A stretch of 64,000 nucleotides of DNA, from positions 63,535,501 through 63,599,500 of the forward strand of contig CM075354.1 in the NCBI GenBank assembly GCA_037693485.1. Direction: 5' to 3'. Source of the DNA: Kitagawia praeruptora (taxonomy: Eukaryota > Streptophyta > Magnoliopsida > Apiales > Apiaceae). Shown piece by piece: positions 21,856 to 34,092 of the stretch. Under the pieces are notes generated by a model, which saw only the letters and a list, made by a program, of their open reading frames with translations, was not told the origin of the DNA and ran no database searches. Positions within the stretch are counted from its first letter, which is position 1, and the number at the start of each line of letters is the position of its first letter. The position numbers and the translations under genes were made by a program.

Positions 21856-24800
21856 CTATGTGCCCATCCATCTGACTCCTATCGCTTCCACATGCCTGTC
21901 AAAAACCTTGGCTGGCAAGCTCTTTGTGAAAGGATCTGCCCGGTTGTCTTCTGATGATATGTGAGCCAAAACTATATCTCCTCGCTTTACGATTCCTCGT
22001 ATGAGATGATACTTACGTTCAATATGTTTAGCTGCTTTGTGGTCTCGTGATTCTTTTGAATTTGCCACAGCACCAGTGTTGTCACAATACACTGTCAGAC
22101 TCCTAGGCAAATTAGGTACCACATCTAAGTCCAAAAGGAAGTTCCTGAACCATACAGCCTCCTTTGCAGCCTCAGAGGCCGCCACGTACTCGGCTTCCAT
22201 GGTTGAGTCTGCAATGCATTTCTGCTTTACACTCCTCCATATAACGGCTCCACCTCCCAAAGTAAAAACGTATCCCGAGGTTGATTTCCTCTTATCTCTA
22301 TCTGATTGAAAATCTGAATCAGTATATCCCAAAGGAAATAGATCCGAGGCCTTGTAAATTAACATATACTCCTTAGTCCTTCGCAGGTACTTGAGTATAG
22401 TTTTTACTACACTCCAATGTTCCTGACCTGGGTTCGACTGATATCTACTAACCATGCCTACAGCAAAGCAGATGTCAGGCCTCGTACATAACATAGCATA
22501 CATTAAGCTTCCACATGCCGAAGCATAAGGAACTGCTTTCATGCTCTCTATATCCTTAGGTGTCGAAGGACACTGCTCCTTGGATAGAGCAACTCCATGC
22601 TTAAAAGGTAGAAAACCTTTCTTAGAGTTCTGCATGTTAAAACGAGCTAATACTTCATCAATGTAAGGCTCTTGAGATAAAGCCAACATCCTTTTCTTGC
22701 GATCCCTTATTACTTTGATCCCAAGGATGTATGCCGCTTCACCTAAGTCCTTCATTTCAAATTGTTTGAACAACCATGCCTTTACTGATGATAACATCTT
22801 AACATTGTTTCCAATGAGTAAAATGTCATCTACATATAGTACTAGAAAAACCACTGCATTACCCTCACTTCTCTTATACACGCATGACTCGCTTGGACTT
22901 TGATCAAATCCATATGACTGGACTGCCTGATCAAAACGAATATTCCCGTCCCTAGAAGCTTGTTTAAGTCCATAGATAGACCTCTTAAGCTTACAAACCA
23001 GATGCTCTTGGCCTACTTTAATGAATCCTTTTGGTTGTTGCATATAGATGGTTTCCTCAAGACTTCCATTAAGGAAAGCTGTCTTGACATCCATTTGCCA
23101 AATCTCGTAATCGAGATGAGCTGCTATAGATAAAAGAATCCGGATCGACTTAAGCATAACAACTAGCGAAAAAGTTTCCTCATAATCGATTCCTTCTTTC
23201 TGAGTATACCCTTTCGCAACAAGTCGTGCTTTCCAGGCTTTCACCTTTTTGTCAGATCCTCTTTTCTTCTTGTAGATCCACATACTTCCAATGGGTTTTA
23301 TACCTTTGGGTGGTTCCACGAGCTCCCAAACTTGATTGGAATACATAGATTCCATCTCAGATTCCATTGCCTTTTGCCAAAGATTTGCATCTTTATCTAG
23401 AATTGCCTGTTCGTATGTCCTGGGATCCTCATCATGTTCACCAGAGACCAAGTCTGAAGACTCTCCCAAAAACATGAATCTTTCAGGTTGTCGAACAACC
23501 CTCCCACTACGACGAGGCACTGGTGCAGTACTAGTGTCAAGTTATGCATTTTCTTGTGGTTGTTCTACTTGTACTATTGGCACTTGGGGATTATCTGTCC
23601 CTCCCACTAATTCCTCTAAAACAACACTACTCATGGGTTTGTGGTTCATTATATAGTCTTCCTCTAAGAATCTGGCATTGGTGCTAACAATGACATCTCG
23701 ATCCCTAGGACTATAAAATGAATAACCTTTCGTCCCCATGGGATAGCCTACAAACAGCCTTACTTCTGTGCGAGATTCTAGCTTAGTCACGTTCTTGTTA
23801 AGCACATGTGCTGGACAACCCCAAATCCGAATATGTCTTAGACTTGGTTTGCTACCAGTCCATAATTCTATTGGAGTCTTGGGAACCGACTTAGAAGGTA
23901 CCAAGTTCAGAAGGTAAGCCGCTGTTTCTATAGCATATCCCCAGAACGACTTAGGTAAATCTGAATAACTCATCATTGATCTAACACTCTCCAAAAGAGT
24001 CCGATTTCTTCTTTCTGCTACACCATTCTGCTGAGGTGTGCCAGGTACAGACAACTGGGATGTAATCCCATTTTCTGATAAATAGTCCCTAAATTCTCCA
24101 AGCAAGTATTCGCCACCACGATCTGATCGTAGTGACTTGATACATTTTCCAAGATGTCGTTTCTCCGCACTTGCTTTGTACTCTTTGAATTTTTCAAAGC
24201 ACTCAGACTTGCGGCGCAACAAATAAATGTATCCATATCTAGAATAATCGTCAATGAAAGTGACAAAATACTCATAACCTCCTCTTGCTTGGATACTCAT
24301 AGGACCGCATAAATCAGTATGAACCAATTCTAATACTTCTTTGGCTCTATTCCCCTTTGCTTTAAAAGGCCTGTTAGTCATCTTACCTTCCAAGCAAGAT
24401 TCACAAACTGGAAATGGCTCCACTGCCAAAAAGCCTAATGGCCCATCTACTACCAGTCTTTGAATCCTCCTCAAGTTAATATGACCTAATCTTAAGTGCC
24501 AAAGATATGTTTGGTTCAATTCGGAAGGTTTCTTTCTTTTGTTTGAGCTAGAGAGAATATTATTAGATTCCTTTTGTTGCAGCATTGGTTGGATAGGATT
24601 AATAATATATAAATTGTCTTGCAATGTACCAGAACATATAACTCGTTTATTCATCATAATAGAAACATTACGATCCAAACAAACATTATAACCATCCATA
24701 GCAAGTTTAGAAACCGAAATCAAATTCCTTCTAAATGAAGGTACATAAAGACAATTGTTCAAAACCAAAATCCTATCATCACCGAAAGCTAAAGTAATTA

Positions 24801-25800
24801 TTCCAACTGCAACTACTGCTACTTTCGTAGCATCTCCCATGAACACATATATCTCGCCATCTCTAAGCATTCTGGTTTGCTGGAACCCCTGCATAGAGTT
24901 ACAAACATGGTCAGTGGCTCCTGTATCTACACACCAAGTGCTCGTAGATATAGCCGCTATATATGTTTCTGTAACTAGAGAAAGAGACATACCAGTATTG
25001 TTTGTCTTCTTAGAAAGAGGAAAATCCTGTTTCCAGTGACCTGACTGCTTGCACCTGAAGCACTTGCCCTTAGGCTTTTTCACACCACCTTGAACTCCCA
25101 CTGCATTAGCAATCTTTCCAGCTTTCTGTGTCTGAGTCTTTTTCTTCTTCTTACCTTTCGGCTTAGATGAAGAAGCTTTCTCAGCCACATTCACTTGAAC
25201 ATTCTATTTAAAGAGTCCTTCAGCTGCCTGAAGTTCTGTCAGAAGTTCCGCAAGACTATACATCCTTTTGTTCATGGTGTAATTCAAGCGGAACTGCTCA
25301 AAACTTTTGGGCAAGCTCATAAGGATGATATCGATCTGGGTTTCCCCATCAATATCAGCACCAAGGATCTCCATCTCATTCAGATGAGACATCATTCTGA
25401 GAACATGATCCCTTACAGGTGTTCCTTCAACCATCTGAGTGTTCATTAAAGATTTCATTGCTACTTGCCTAGCAGCCCTATTCTGTTCTCCAAAAAGTTC
25501 CTTGAGATTAAAGAGCATATCTGAAGCCGTGGCCATAGCCTGATGCTGATGTTGCAAAACACCCGACATTGCTGCCAGAATGTAACATCGCGACATCTCA
25601 TCAGCCTTAACCCACCGCTTATAATACTCCTTGTCACTTTCAGGAGCATCTTCAGCAGGCTGATCTGGCTTGGGTTCATAAGTGCAAAATTTGTACTCCT
25701 CAGCAGTCAACACTATGTCCAAATTACGTTTCCATTCAATATAGTTTGGTCCCGTAAGTTTGTTATCCTTAAGTATGGTGAATAGTGGATTAAAGCCCAT
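21856..25800 (-). pseudogene. Element E Gag-Pol polyprotein with two nonsense codons
   Basis: A single frame of 1,315 codons is broken by TAG at 25204-25206 and TAA at 23542-23544. Domains run in order. The Copia Gag core is 25800-25207. A zinc knuckle near 25060 has its last Cys replaced (CFRCKQSGHWKQDFP). Protease is WCVDTGATDHVCN. The pre-integrase zinc region is LWHLRLGHINL with CESCLEGK. Integrase shows HTDLCGP, LRSDRGGEY and NGVAERRN. RT shows YQ-type WQMDVKTAFLNG and LYVDDILLIGNN. RNase H shows SDFQSDRDKRKST, EAEYVAASEA and CDNTGAVA. Both stops sit where a Gln codon is likely. The copy is recent yet cannot make the full polyprotein without suppression or help in trans. Confidence 0.88.
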
Positions 25801-27371
25801 AATGATCTAATCCTGAGAATCATACATGTAACACATAATCAGAGAGTTGCACAAATCTTAAAACCTATTGGTTTCCTCTAACAATTAATTAAAATTAATG
25901 CACTAATATTTAAACACCATAAGTATCTGGTACGCCACGATGGGTGACATATATACCACTTAAATTCGTTTAAATATTACTTCGGTCCTATTACTAAATA
26001 ATACGCCACGTTAGGGTGGACTATATATTATTTTTCATAGCTAAGTGTATACCATTATCAAATCTTAGATTAATAACAATAAGACCGGATACCACCATTA
26101 AATATTTCAAATCAATAATCGATAATAGGATAATTCCCAGATCGGGGGGAGCATTGTCAAGAGGCGTCACTTAAGACCCCTTTCTAGACAGAATCATCCT
26201 TTCTCTCAATATTGAAAATCTATATTTAATCATTGGTACCCTTCTAATTAATCGAATTCTATGAAACTTGGTACGCCACGTTGGGTGGCATGTATACCTT
26301 TCAATATTCGTAATTTAATTTAAGAATTTTGTTCTAGTAATTTCCATAACCTTTAATAATACCGTAAATAGTACGCCACGATGGGTGAACATATATACTA
26401 TTAACATTATTTAAAAGGTTATATTACATACAAAATAATGGAGACCGTGGGATTTAATTACTAATTAATTCCCTCACCCACTTAGAATTTTTTATATAAA
26501 AAATTGAGGAATTTTAAAAATTAAATGGGGCCTATGTCATTACAATTATGTCTAACATGCATTCAGAATACACACATAATTTAACAACATATAACATTTA
26601 ATTAAAGCAATAAAAAAATCTATGTCCATGTCGTCCTAATTATGTTAAACATGCAATTAAAAATTACACACATAATTAACAACACACATAATTATTTAAA
26701 GCAATAATTAAAAAATAGCGGAAAATATTAAAATGAAAATTTCCACTATTATGACCCCAAGATAATTTACTGCATCAAAGTTGATGTTGTCCCTGTTCTG
26801 AAAGAAAACTGGCGCGTAGACAACAACAATACAACACAATTACTCCTGTTGTGCATATTGCCCATGCGCTACAGTGTCTGAATAAAAGTGGGACCTGCGC
26901 TACACCATCCTGCTAGTGCTGGCAGCCTCCTGTGCTGCGCCTGGACTTACCTTCACGCGCAACACTTAATCAACAGCAGCCCCAACAGTTTCGCAACGGA
27001 ACAAAATAACTCCGGTTTTGATTTACAATCGTACATAATTGTTACAAGATGCCCGGATTTTTACAAAATCCATCAAACAATTACATAAAAAATAGATCTA
27101 ATACAGAACTAATTTTGTAATATTTATTCTAACACGATCAACCCTCGTGTAAATTACAACCACGATAAACCACGTGGAAACTAAACAAAAATTAACCACG
27201 ATTAAATCACGTGGGATCCATACACATAATTAAATATACATGGCCATAATAGTGGATAACAACCTGCAAAACAAAATATACATGCCTACCACTATATACA
27301 TGCATATATAATTACGACATGGACATCATATCAAAAATCGCAGAACCATTGAACCAGGCTCTTGATGCCAA
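25801..27371 (-). other. Long 5' leader of element E with four interspersed repeats
   Basis: About 1.57 kb of AT-rich non-coding sequence separates the primer site from gag. It contains four copies of a TACGCCACG(A/T)TGGGTG-type word ending in ATATATACC: 25929-25957, 26010-26039, 26270-26298 and 26371-26400. No ORF is supported. Confidence 0.7.
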
Positions 27372-27372
27372 T
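27355..27372 (-). other. Primer binding site of element E
   Basis: On the minus strand TTGGCATCAAGAGCCTGG follows the 5' LTR, resembling but not identical to the usual TGGTATCAGAGC site. Confidence 0.65.
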
Positions 27373-28476
27373 TGTTGGGACAATCAGATCGTGGCCCTGC
27401 GATTTTTGATACAATAAATTAACGAATACAAATACAAAAGTCACCTTGTTAACGGTTGATTCCACGCTCTTCTATTGTATTCCCAAATTCCCTTGAGCGA
27501 AGTGTGGCCTTCGTCTTCTCAAGTTAACCTCTCTTCTTGCTCCTAGGTGGCTACAATATTTTTCAAAAACCCCCTAGCAAGAAGAGAATAAGAATATATA
27601 TAGGGCTACAATAGGGATCATGGATAATTAGGTTAGGCCTTCTAATTACATCTTGGGCGCCCAATGTAATTAAATATTAATTCAATCCACTAAAGAATTA
27701 ATATTTGCACTACCTTTCCTAATACCGCAACTTAATTATTTAATTGGGTTCCAATATTATTTGCTTATTAAATTCCCCATGTTTAAAATAGCGCATGCCC
27801 ATTAATTAAATAAATTACTGATAATTTATTTAATTAATATCTTTTATCCTTGATTATCCACTCAACCTTTATTTAATTATGCCGGAATAAATTCCACCTG
27901 CAGGGTTTCACATAATTAAATCTTTTTGAGCTTTCAAGGGGACATCATTAACCCGAATATTATCAGGACATGGATTCCTTCAATAAATAATATCCACCAT
28001 ATATATTATTCCATCACCCAAAATATAATGATTTAATTCCAAAGAATTATTTCATATATAAATCAAAGCATGTAAATAATATACACGTGTCAATTACTAT
28101 ATCCGGATTAAGAACCTAAGCATTAATAATAACATAGAATCTTAGTTCTCCTTCTTAATCAGTATAAGGGAACAATTCTAAATTTGATCCTGTTCAATAT
28201 ACACAAAGTATACCAGTATTATTTATTAGTCAATATAAACTAATCTAAATAATACTACAGCCATACCAGTGGATTGTCCAACACCACCTGTGCTGTGAAC
28301 CTTGTTATATTATATAAACCGTATTTAACAATCTAATATTTTGTATCCCATTTGATACTAGATTGTCCACAATATATAATATTAGACAGCATGTAAACAT
28401 TTAAATGATTCTCAATAAAACCGGGCCAGAAATAAATGTATATACTTAAAATAAATATTTTCAGTATACACTAACA
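27373..28476 (-). repeat. 5' LTR of element E
   Basis: 1,104 bp. It differs from the 3' LTR by GGGCGCCC in place of GGGCCTAGCCC and two substitutions. Confidence 0.93.
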
Positions 28477-29413
28477 CTTATAAAAGAAGGCCATGAATTT
28501 ACTGTTTTGCCCTTTTTCTAATTCTAATTGTATTCTGGGCAGTTTTGGTACCTTCTTTAAATTATAATTGTAATAAAAGGGAATTGATTGTTGGGCAAGA
28601 CTAGGTGTATCTATATAAACACATCTAGGGATAGGAAAAATGGGGTTAGTTAGAGATATACAACTTTGTACACTTTTAGGGATTTTTCTGGAGAACAATT
28701 ATTTTCATTGAAGATTGAAGATTAAAGGTTTCTTTTCTATATTCTTCTAATTATGATTTCTTCTATTAATTCTTGTTTTGTTAATTTAATCATGTGTAAC
28801 TAATTCTCTAATCTAAGAATTGGGTAGTATTCCTTGGTATTCATGTGTGTTTAATTATCTGTGATTTTCTTGCTTTGCTGATCTGTTATTGAGGGCTTAA
28901 CACAATTAGGGGAGTCATGAACCTTTGATTGGATTTTAGGGATTGTAATAACTTGGAAGAGGAGTTGCAATTTTAGTACATGATTTAACAGACATAACTC
29001 GAATATTTGATTGGAAGATTAATAGGAGAGTTGTGAGACTTATAATTCTTGGTGCGTAATAGTTTATGATTGTACTTTGATTGTATCACGGAAGTGACAA
29101 TTAGGGTGTAGTTGTAGACACTATATTGTATCTTGGAAGAGAACATTATAACCTTAGAAGAATTGTTTTCAGCAGAGTAAGAACGTAGACATCACATAGA
29201 TATTGAATGTGCATTGAAACCAAGTGAAGAACCCCAGTTCTTGGATTGTTTTCCACATATATTTTATTCTCGATTGATAATTAGTTTAATTTAGTTTATA
29301 AACAACCCAAACATTCTTCTACACTTCTAAATTGTGAGAGATAAGATACTTGAACTTGATATTACATTCAGTCCTTCCCTGCGAACGAACAAATAAAAAT
29401 ACTACTAACAAAT

Positions 29414-29431
29414 TGGCGCCGCTGCCGGGGA
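29414..29431 (+). other. Primer binding site of element F
   Basis: TGGCGCCGCTGCCGGGGA begins 3 bp after the LTR end. It differs by one base from the TGGCGCCGTTGCCGGGGA site of Athila-type elements as I recall it. Confidence 0.75.
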
Positions 29432-29585
29432 AGGCAGCAATGTTGAGTTTGAGTTAATTGTTTCTTGTAGTTGGATTTTATCTTTGTATATATTTTTCTT
29501 TTCTTTCTTTTGTATTTCTTTCTTTGGTGTGTCTACAGGTTCTTTGAGGTAGACAACTTAAACAGGTTTTGAGGAGAGAGACTAG

Positions 29586-30539
29586 ATGGAGTACAACTTT
29601 GGTTGGAACAATGCTCAGAATTTCTACAACAGTCAGGAACAATATCAAGACTTCAATCCTTACCAACAATTCAATTCCTATGAGGATTGTAATGCATATT
29701 AGGTGCATTCGTTCTATTCTGAGAACTCATTTTATGCTCAATATGCCCCTAGCAATGATTATTCATATTCGTTTGAAAATCAATATCATGATGATGTTTA
29801 TCCATATATGTGTAATGATGTTGATACGAGTTTAACTCAGTCTAATCCTTCTTTACCTGCTGATTGGGAGATTGCGCTCAATAAAATGATTCAAGGAACT
29901 CAGTCTAATCCTCCCTTACTTTCTTTGGGAGTTTTTGATGAACCAACTTTAGAGATTGCTAGTGACAATGATATTCTATGTGATTCAATAGCTTGGTACG
30001 AGGAGAATGCTAAACTAAATAATTTTATTTGGGAAGTTCGAGCAGTGTGGCATGAAGGTTGTTATAGAACTCCTCCTTGTGTCAATTTTCCTCTATGCCA
30101 TGATTCTTGTTTAGCAATTGATGATAATGTTGTGTCTGATGAGTCTACTTATGTAGTTGATAATTGTCCCATGCGCATTAATGATAATTTGGATGCAATT
30201 GAAATTCTACCAAGTCTAGAAAATTTTGAGCTTAATACATTGGTAGACGAGATTAAAATTGATGAGTGTCCAATTATAAAAAAGAAGGAAGTTAAGATTG
30301 AGGAAGTTGAAAATCTTGCTTTAGAGTATAAGGATCCGATTTGGGAGGAGTATATGAGTCGTACTTATAATGATTATTCTGATGACTTTTCTAGCTATTT
30401 TGATGTTTCCAAGTCTCTTGAGCATGATAGGTTCTTGAAATTTTTCGTACCTTTCAATGGATCTAAGGCATATATGCACATCATAATTTTATTACTAATT
30501 CGTAAATATGTGAATCTATTTGCTTTTTCTCCTCACTGA
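29586..30539 (+). pseudogene. ORF of element F, unknown protein, one in-frame stop
   Basis: A 317-codon frame starts at the ATG at 29586 (MEYNFGWNNAQNFYNSQEQ), 155 bp after the primer site, and is broken only by TAG at 29700-29702. It is rich in Tyr, Asn, Asp and Glu, with no zinc knuckle, protease or polymerase motif. Near 30240-30330 there is an acidic/lysine segment (IKKKEVKIEEVENLA). It is in the usual gag position, but I do not recognise a Gag fold. It could be a remnant Gag from an Athila-group relative or an unrelated captured ORF. Because the frame stays open for 279 codons after the stop, loss is recent or the ORF is still used. Confidence 0.55.
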
Positions 30540-30659
30540 AGATTTTATGTGCAAATACGTCAACTATTGACGTTAAAGGGAGGCAACCCATGCATTAGTG
30601 TAAAAAAACAAAAAAAAAAAAAATTGAGTGTTTTGCAAAAAAAAAAAATCGAATTTTGA

Positions 30660-30840
30660 GTGAGTAACGCAGGATGCGCCTGCGTTTCTGTTTTTCGCGC
30701 AGGTTGCAGGTCTGTAACGCAGGCTGCTCCTGCGTTACTGGATGTGGCGCAGTCTGCTGGCCTGTTGCGCAATCTGCTCCGGCGTTACTGCATTGTGCGC
30801 AGTTGCCCTGTACGCGCGCAGGTTGTTCGTTGTGCAGTGT
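30660..30840. repeat. GC-rich cluster of TAACGCAGG hairpins in element F
   Basis: Two perfect stem-loops stand out: AACGCAGG (30666-30673) with CCTGCGTT (30679-30686), and TAACGCAGG (30715-30723) with CCTGCGTTA (30729-30737), each with a 5-nt loop. Further GCGCAGGTTG and GCGCAGT words follow. The region is sharply GC-rich against AT-rich flanks. Confidence 0.7.
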
Positions 30841-31015
30841 GTTGTCCGAAATTATTGTGGTCAGCTGTTGTACATATATTAAAAAAAAAAAAATTTCCCC
30901 CCAAATCTTATTTATATCTCTTATTCTCTCATCCCAAAACCCAAATCTAATCCTATTTCAATTCCAAAACTCCCCATCTCTCTTTCAAAATTCTAAACCT
31001 ATATCTATTCTAATT

Positions 31016-31017
31016 TA

Positions 31018-31048
<31 letters not shown>

Positions 31049-31140
31049 GTTATTCATATTTATTATTTATTATTATTATTATTTATTGTTATTTATTATT
31101 ATTATTATATTTATTATTATTATTATTATTAATATTATAT
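31016..31140. repeat. (TTA)n microsatellite
   Basis: About 120 bp of imperfect TTA/TAT repeats. The ORF that runs through it is a repeat artefact. Confidence 0.9.
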
Positions 31141-32810
31141 ACCCACCTATCCATAAAATTCCAATTCCTCTTCTATTTTTTTTAAATCTCTAAAAATTCA
31201 ATTCTAAAGAGGAATTAATTGCAAGTTCACCTCTTCGATTCGTATTGGGTAAATCTTTTTCTCTAATCTTATTTTTATTACGAATTTGTGTTCTTGTCAA
31301 TTGGATTTTGTAGTGTTCAGGCAAGGTGGCCAGTCTATGGAGCTCGAACGCAATATCCTCCGCCAGATTCATTCGAGGACGAGTAGGTATGTTTTCTGCT
31401 ATCCCTCGTATTTACTTCCATTCAATGCGGACATTGAATATTTTAAGTTTGGGGGTGGTTTGAGGGATAAGTAGTTGTTGTTGTATTATTTGTTCATGTA
31501 GGATTTCATGTTGTGCATATTATTAGTAGTAAATCACGCATATATGTTGTGTTATCTACGTTTGTTTCATATAGGACATTCTGTTTTTCTTTTCGTATAC
31601 CATGTGAGTTTTCATTTAGTTGCATTTTCATGGCATGCATATTTCATGATCCCTTAGGACAAGCTGATTCTGATTGATAGGTAGATGTTTTAATTGAGTG
31701 TGGTGATGATGAGTAGAGGGCTGATTTATAGTTCCTAGGAATTGACTTGCATGTTACGGGAACAAAACTTTTACACAGTCTCATTGTTTGCTTTTGGGCT
31801 AGGTTGAGGTCATGCTTGTTTGGAGTTTTGAGATTTAATCACCTGATTATATTTAGAATTTTTGTTATTCCCTTGATGGCGTAGGAGCACTAAAGTCTAA
31901 GTTTGGGGGAAACCAGGGATTTCATGCTAGTTGTTAATATTTGTTGAATAATGGCTAGGTGTCTAATGGCTAGTAGCCAGCTCATATTTATATGAGTAGT
32001 CTAGGGTTGGAATTGAGAATTCTCATTCCAGATTGCATGAAAAAAAAAGAAAAAAAAAGAAGAAAAAAAGAGAGTCAATAGTTTAATTGTTTAAATGCAG
32101 AATTAACCAGAGTGAGCTCTTTAATACTCGAGTAATTAAGTCTGAGGGGACTTAGTCCTAGTAACCTAAAGCCTTGTGGTTTGGGATTGCTGACCTAACA
32201 CTCGCTACATGGGTATTATTGTATAAGCCTTTTGGGGTCTCATTCATTGCACGGTTAAATAAGCATGCATATTGTTTATGGTATTATGTGTCGTAGTGTA
32301 GTAATAAAGCATGAATTCCTGGCTAACTTGAATGAGGATGGAGGTGTTTCTAAGTTATGAAGTGTCTACAATCTATTCTTTTTATAAACCTGTGATTGTT
32401 TTGGCGAAGAATATGTATGATTTTTGATCTAGTGTTGGAAGTATTTCTGATGAGCATCGCACACACGCACGTTTCTGTCATGTATTGTTAGTATACGGGG
32501 ACTTAGTCGAGCTCTGCTTGAATTTATTTGCATTCTTTGAGATATTTGCTTGTTAGTTGGTTTTGGTGAGTTTGAAGGGGATCTTTGCATTTTCATTTAG
32601 TTGCATTCATGCATTGCATTGCATTAGGTTAAATGAATTTTGTGGGTACATTCGCTATAGGCCTCACGAGACCTTACTCGTCCACTAGGGCTGCCTAGGG
32701 GTTTAAAGGGCTTGTTGCATATGCCAAATGAAACCGTGATCACCTACGGAAGTGGTACTAGTTAGTTAGTTAGTTGTAATTGTTTATGCTTGAGGACAAG
32801 CATCGGTTTA

Positions 32811-32824
32811 AGTTTGGGGGTGTT
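32811..32824 (+). other. Polypurine tract of element F
   Basis: AGTTTGGGGGTGTT directly precedes the TGATAAG start of the 3' LTR, preceded by the word CTTGAGGACAAGCATCGG often seen at this place in plant Gypsy elements. Confidence 0.8.
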
Positions 32825-34087
32825 TGATAAGTGGATTTTATATCCACTTGGAGCATTCTAAATCGGCTTAAATTGATTGTTTTGGACTCAAGTTTGTGTA
32901 GTTTTGATGTGTTTTGTGTAGTTGTGCAGGTTTGCAAGAATATATAAGCTTTTGTCGTTTTTGGAGATTTAATTGATTAAAATTCGGATTTTCCGGGAAG
33001 GTTGCGTGCTACACTGTTTTGGCCATATCTGGAGTTCTAGAAGTCCGTTTTCAGCGATCTTACTGCCCACACGAAGCTTGAGAGATTTTCTACAACCTGG
33101 GATAGGAAACAAGTGCAAGGGACATGATGAATGAAGTCGCGCACGTGTTCTTATAAAAGAAGGCCATGAATTTACTGTTTTGCCCTTTTTCTAATTCTAA
33201 TTGTATTCTGGGCAGTTTTGGTACCTTCTTTAAATTATAATTGTAATAAAAGGCAATTGATTGTTGGGCAAGACTAGGAGTATCTATATAAACACATCTA
33301 GGGATGGGAAAAACGGGGTTAGTTAGAGATATACAACTTTGTACACAGCTTTTAGGGATTTTTCTGGAGAACAATTATTTTCATTGAAGATTGAAGATTA
33401 AAGGTTTCTTTTCTATATTCTTCTAATTATGATTTCTTCTATTAATTCTTGTTTTGTTAATTTAATCATGTGTAACTAATTCTCTAATCTGAGAATTGGG
33501 TAGTATTCCTTGGTATTCATGTGTGTTTAATTATCTTTGATTTTCTTGCTTTGCTGATCTGTTATTGAGGGCTTAACACAATTAGGGGAGTCATGAACCT
33601 TTGATTGGATTTTAGGGATTGTAATAACTTGGAAGAGGAGTTGCAATTTTAGTACATGATTTAACAGACATAACTCGAATATTTGATTGGAAGATTAATA
33701 GGAGAGTTGTGAGACTTATAATTCTTGGTGCGTAATAGTTTATGATTGTACTTTGATTGTATCACGGAAGTGACAATTAGGGTATAGTTGTAGACACTAT
33801 ATTGTATCTTGGAAGAGAACATTATAACCTTAGAAGAATTGTTTTCAGCAGAGTAAGAACGTAGACATCACATAGATATTGAATGTGCATTGAAACCAAG
33901 TAAAGAACCCGAGTTCTTGGATTGTTTTCCTCATATATTTTATTCTCGATTGATAATTAGTTTAATTTAGTTTATAAACAACCCAAACATTCTTCTACAC
34001 TTCTAAATTGTGAGAGATAAGATACCTGAACTTGATATTACATTCAGTCCTTCCCTGCGAACGAACAACATAAAAATACTATTAACA
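32825..34087 (+). repeat. 3' LTR of element F
   Basis: 1,263 bp. The start hairpin is present and the TATA box TATATAAA lies at 33285-33292. It matches the split 5' LTR and the solo LTR at 35744. Confidence 0.92.
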
Positions 34088-34092
34088 CATTA

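Larger units (their letters stand above)
20679..28476 (-). mobile_element. Element E: young Ty1/Copia retrotransposon
   Basis: LTRs at 20679-21785 and 27373-28476 start TGTTGGGACA and end CACTAACA, flanked by CTTAT (20674-20678 and 28477-28481). One continuous minus-strand Gag-Pol frame (25800-21856) is broken by two stops. The LTRs differ by two substitutions and one 3-bp indel by hand count, so this is the youngest insertion here. The polypurine tract (TGGGAGAT) and single-frame Gag-Pol fit the Tork/Angela side of Copia, but I cannot fix the lineage. Confidence 0.92.
20347..29410 (+). repeat. 5' LTR of element F, split by element E
   Basis: The LTR parts are 20347-20678 and 28482-29410, together 1,261 bp against 1,263 bp in the 3' LTR. 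CTTAT occurs on both sides of E as its target duplication. The TATA box TATATAAA is at 28612-28619. The LTR begins with an 8-bp perfect hairpin, AAGTGGAT (20351-20358) and ATCCACTT (20364-20371). Confidence 0.9.
30540..32810 (+). other. Non-coding interior of element F
   Basis: No gene is supported. The segment holds A-tracts (30603-30650, 30879-30893), a GC-rich hairpin cluster (30660-30840), a TTA microsatellite (31016-31140), a purine tract near 32038-32075 and extra copies of the polypurine word AAGTTTGGGGG (31445-31458 and 31899-31910). Confidence 0.6.
20347..34087 (+). mobile_element. Element F: non-autonomous LTR retrotransposon with an Athila-type primer site
   Basis: The 5' LTR (20347-29410, split by element E) and the 3' LTR (32825-34087) start TGATAAGTGG and end TTAACA/CTAACA. 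The duplication CATTA flanks them (20342-20346 and 34088-34092). Removing E, F is about 5.9 kb. The primer site TGGCGCCGCTGCCGGGGA (29414-29431) resembles the tRNA-Asp-type site common in Athila-group Gypsy elements. The interior has one broken ORF of unknown type and no pol domain. By hand count the LTRs differ at about 19 positions and three small indels. It interrupts the third ORF of B. Confidence 0.88.

Noticed and set aside
28471..28698. Short ORFs in F-family LTRs (also 33090-33374 and 36012-36221)
   Set aside because: LTR sequence on the opposite strand, with different extents in the three copies; no sign of a gene.
30674..31132. 152-codon ORF ending in poly-Tyr/Ile
   Set aside because: It runs through the GC hairpin cluster and the TTA microsatellite; low complexity, no homology recognised.
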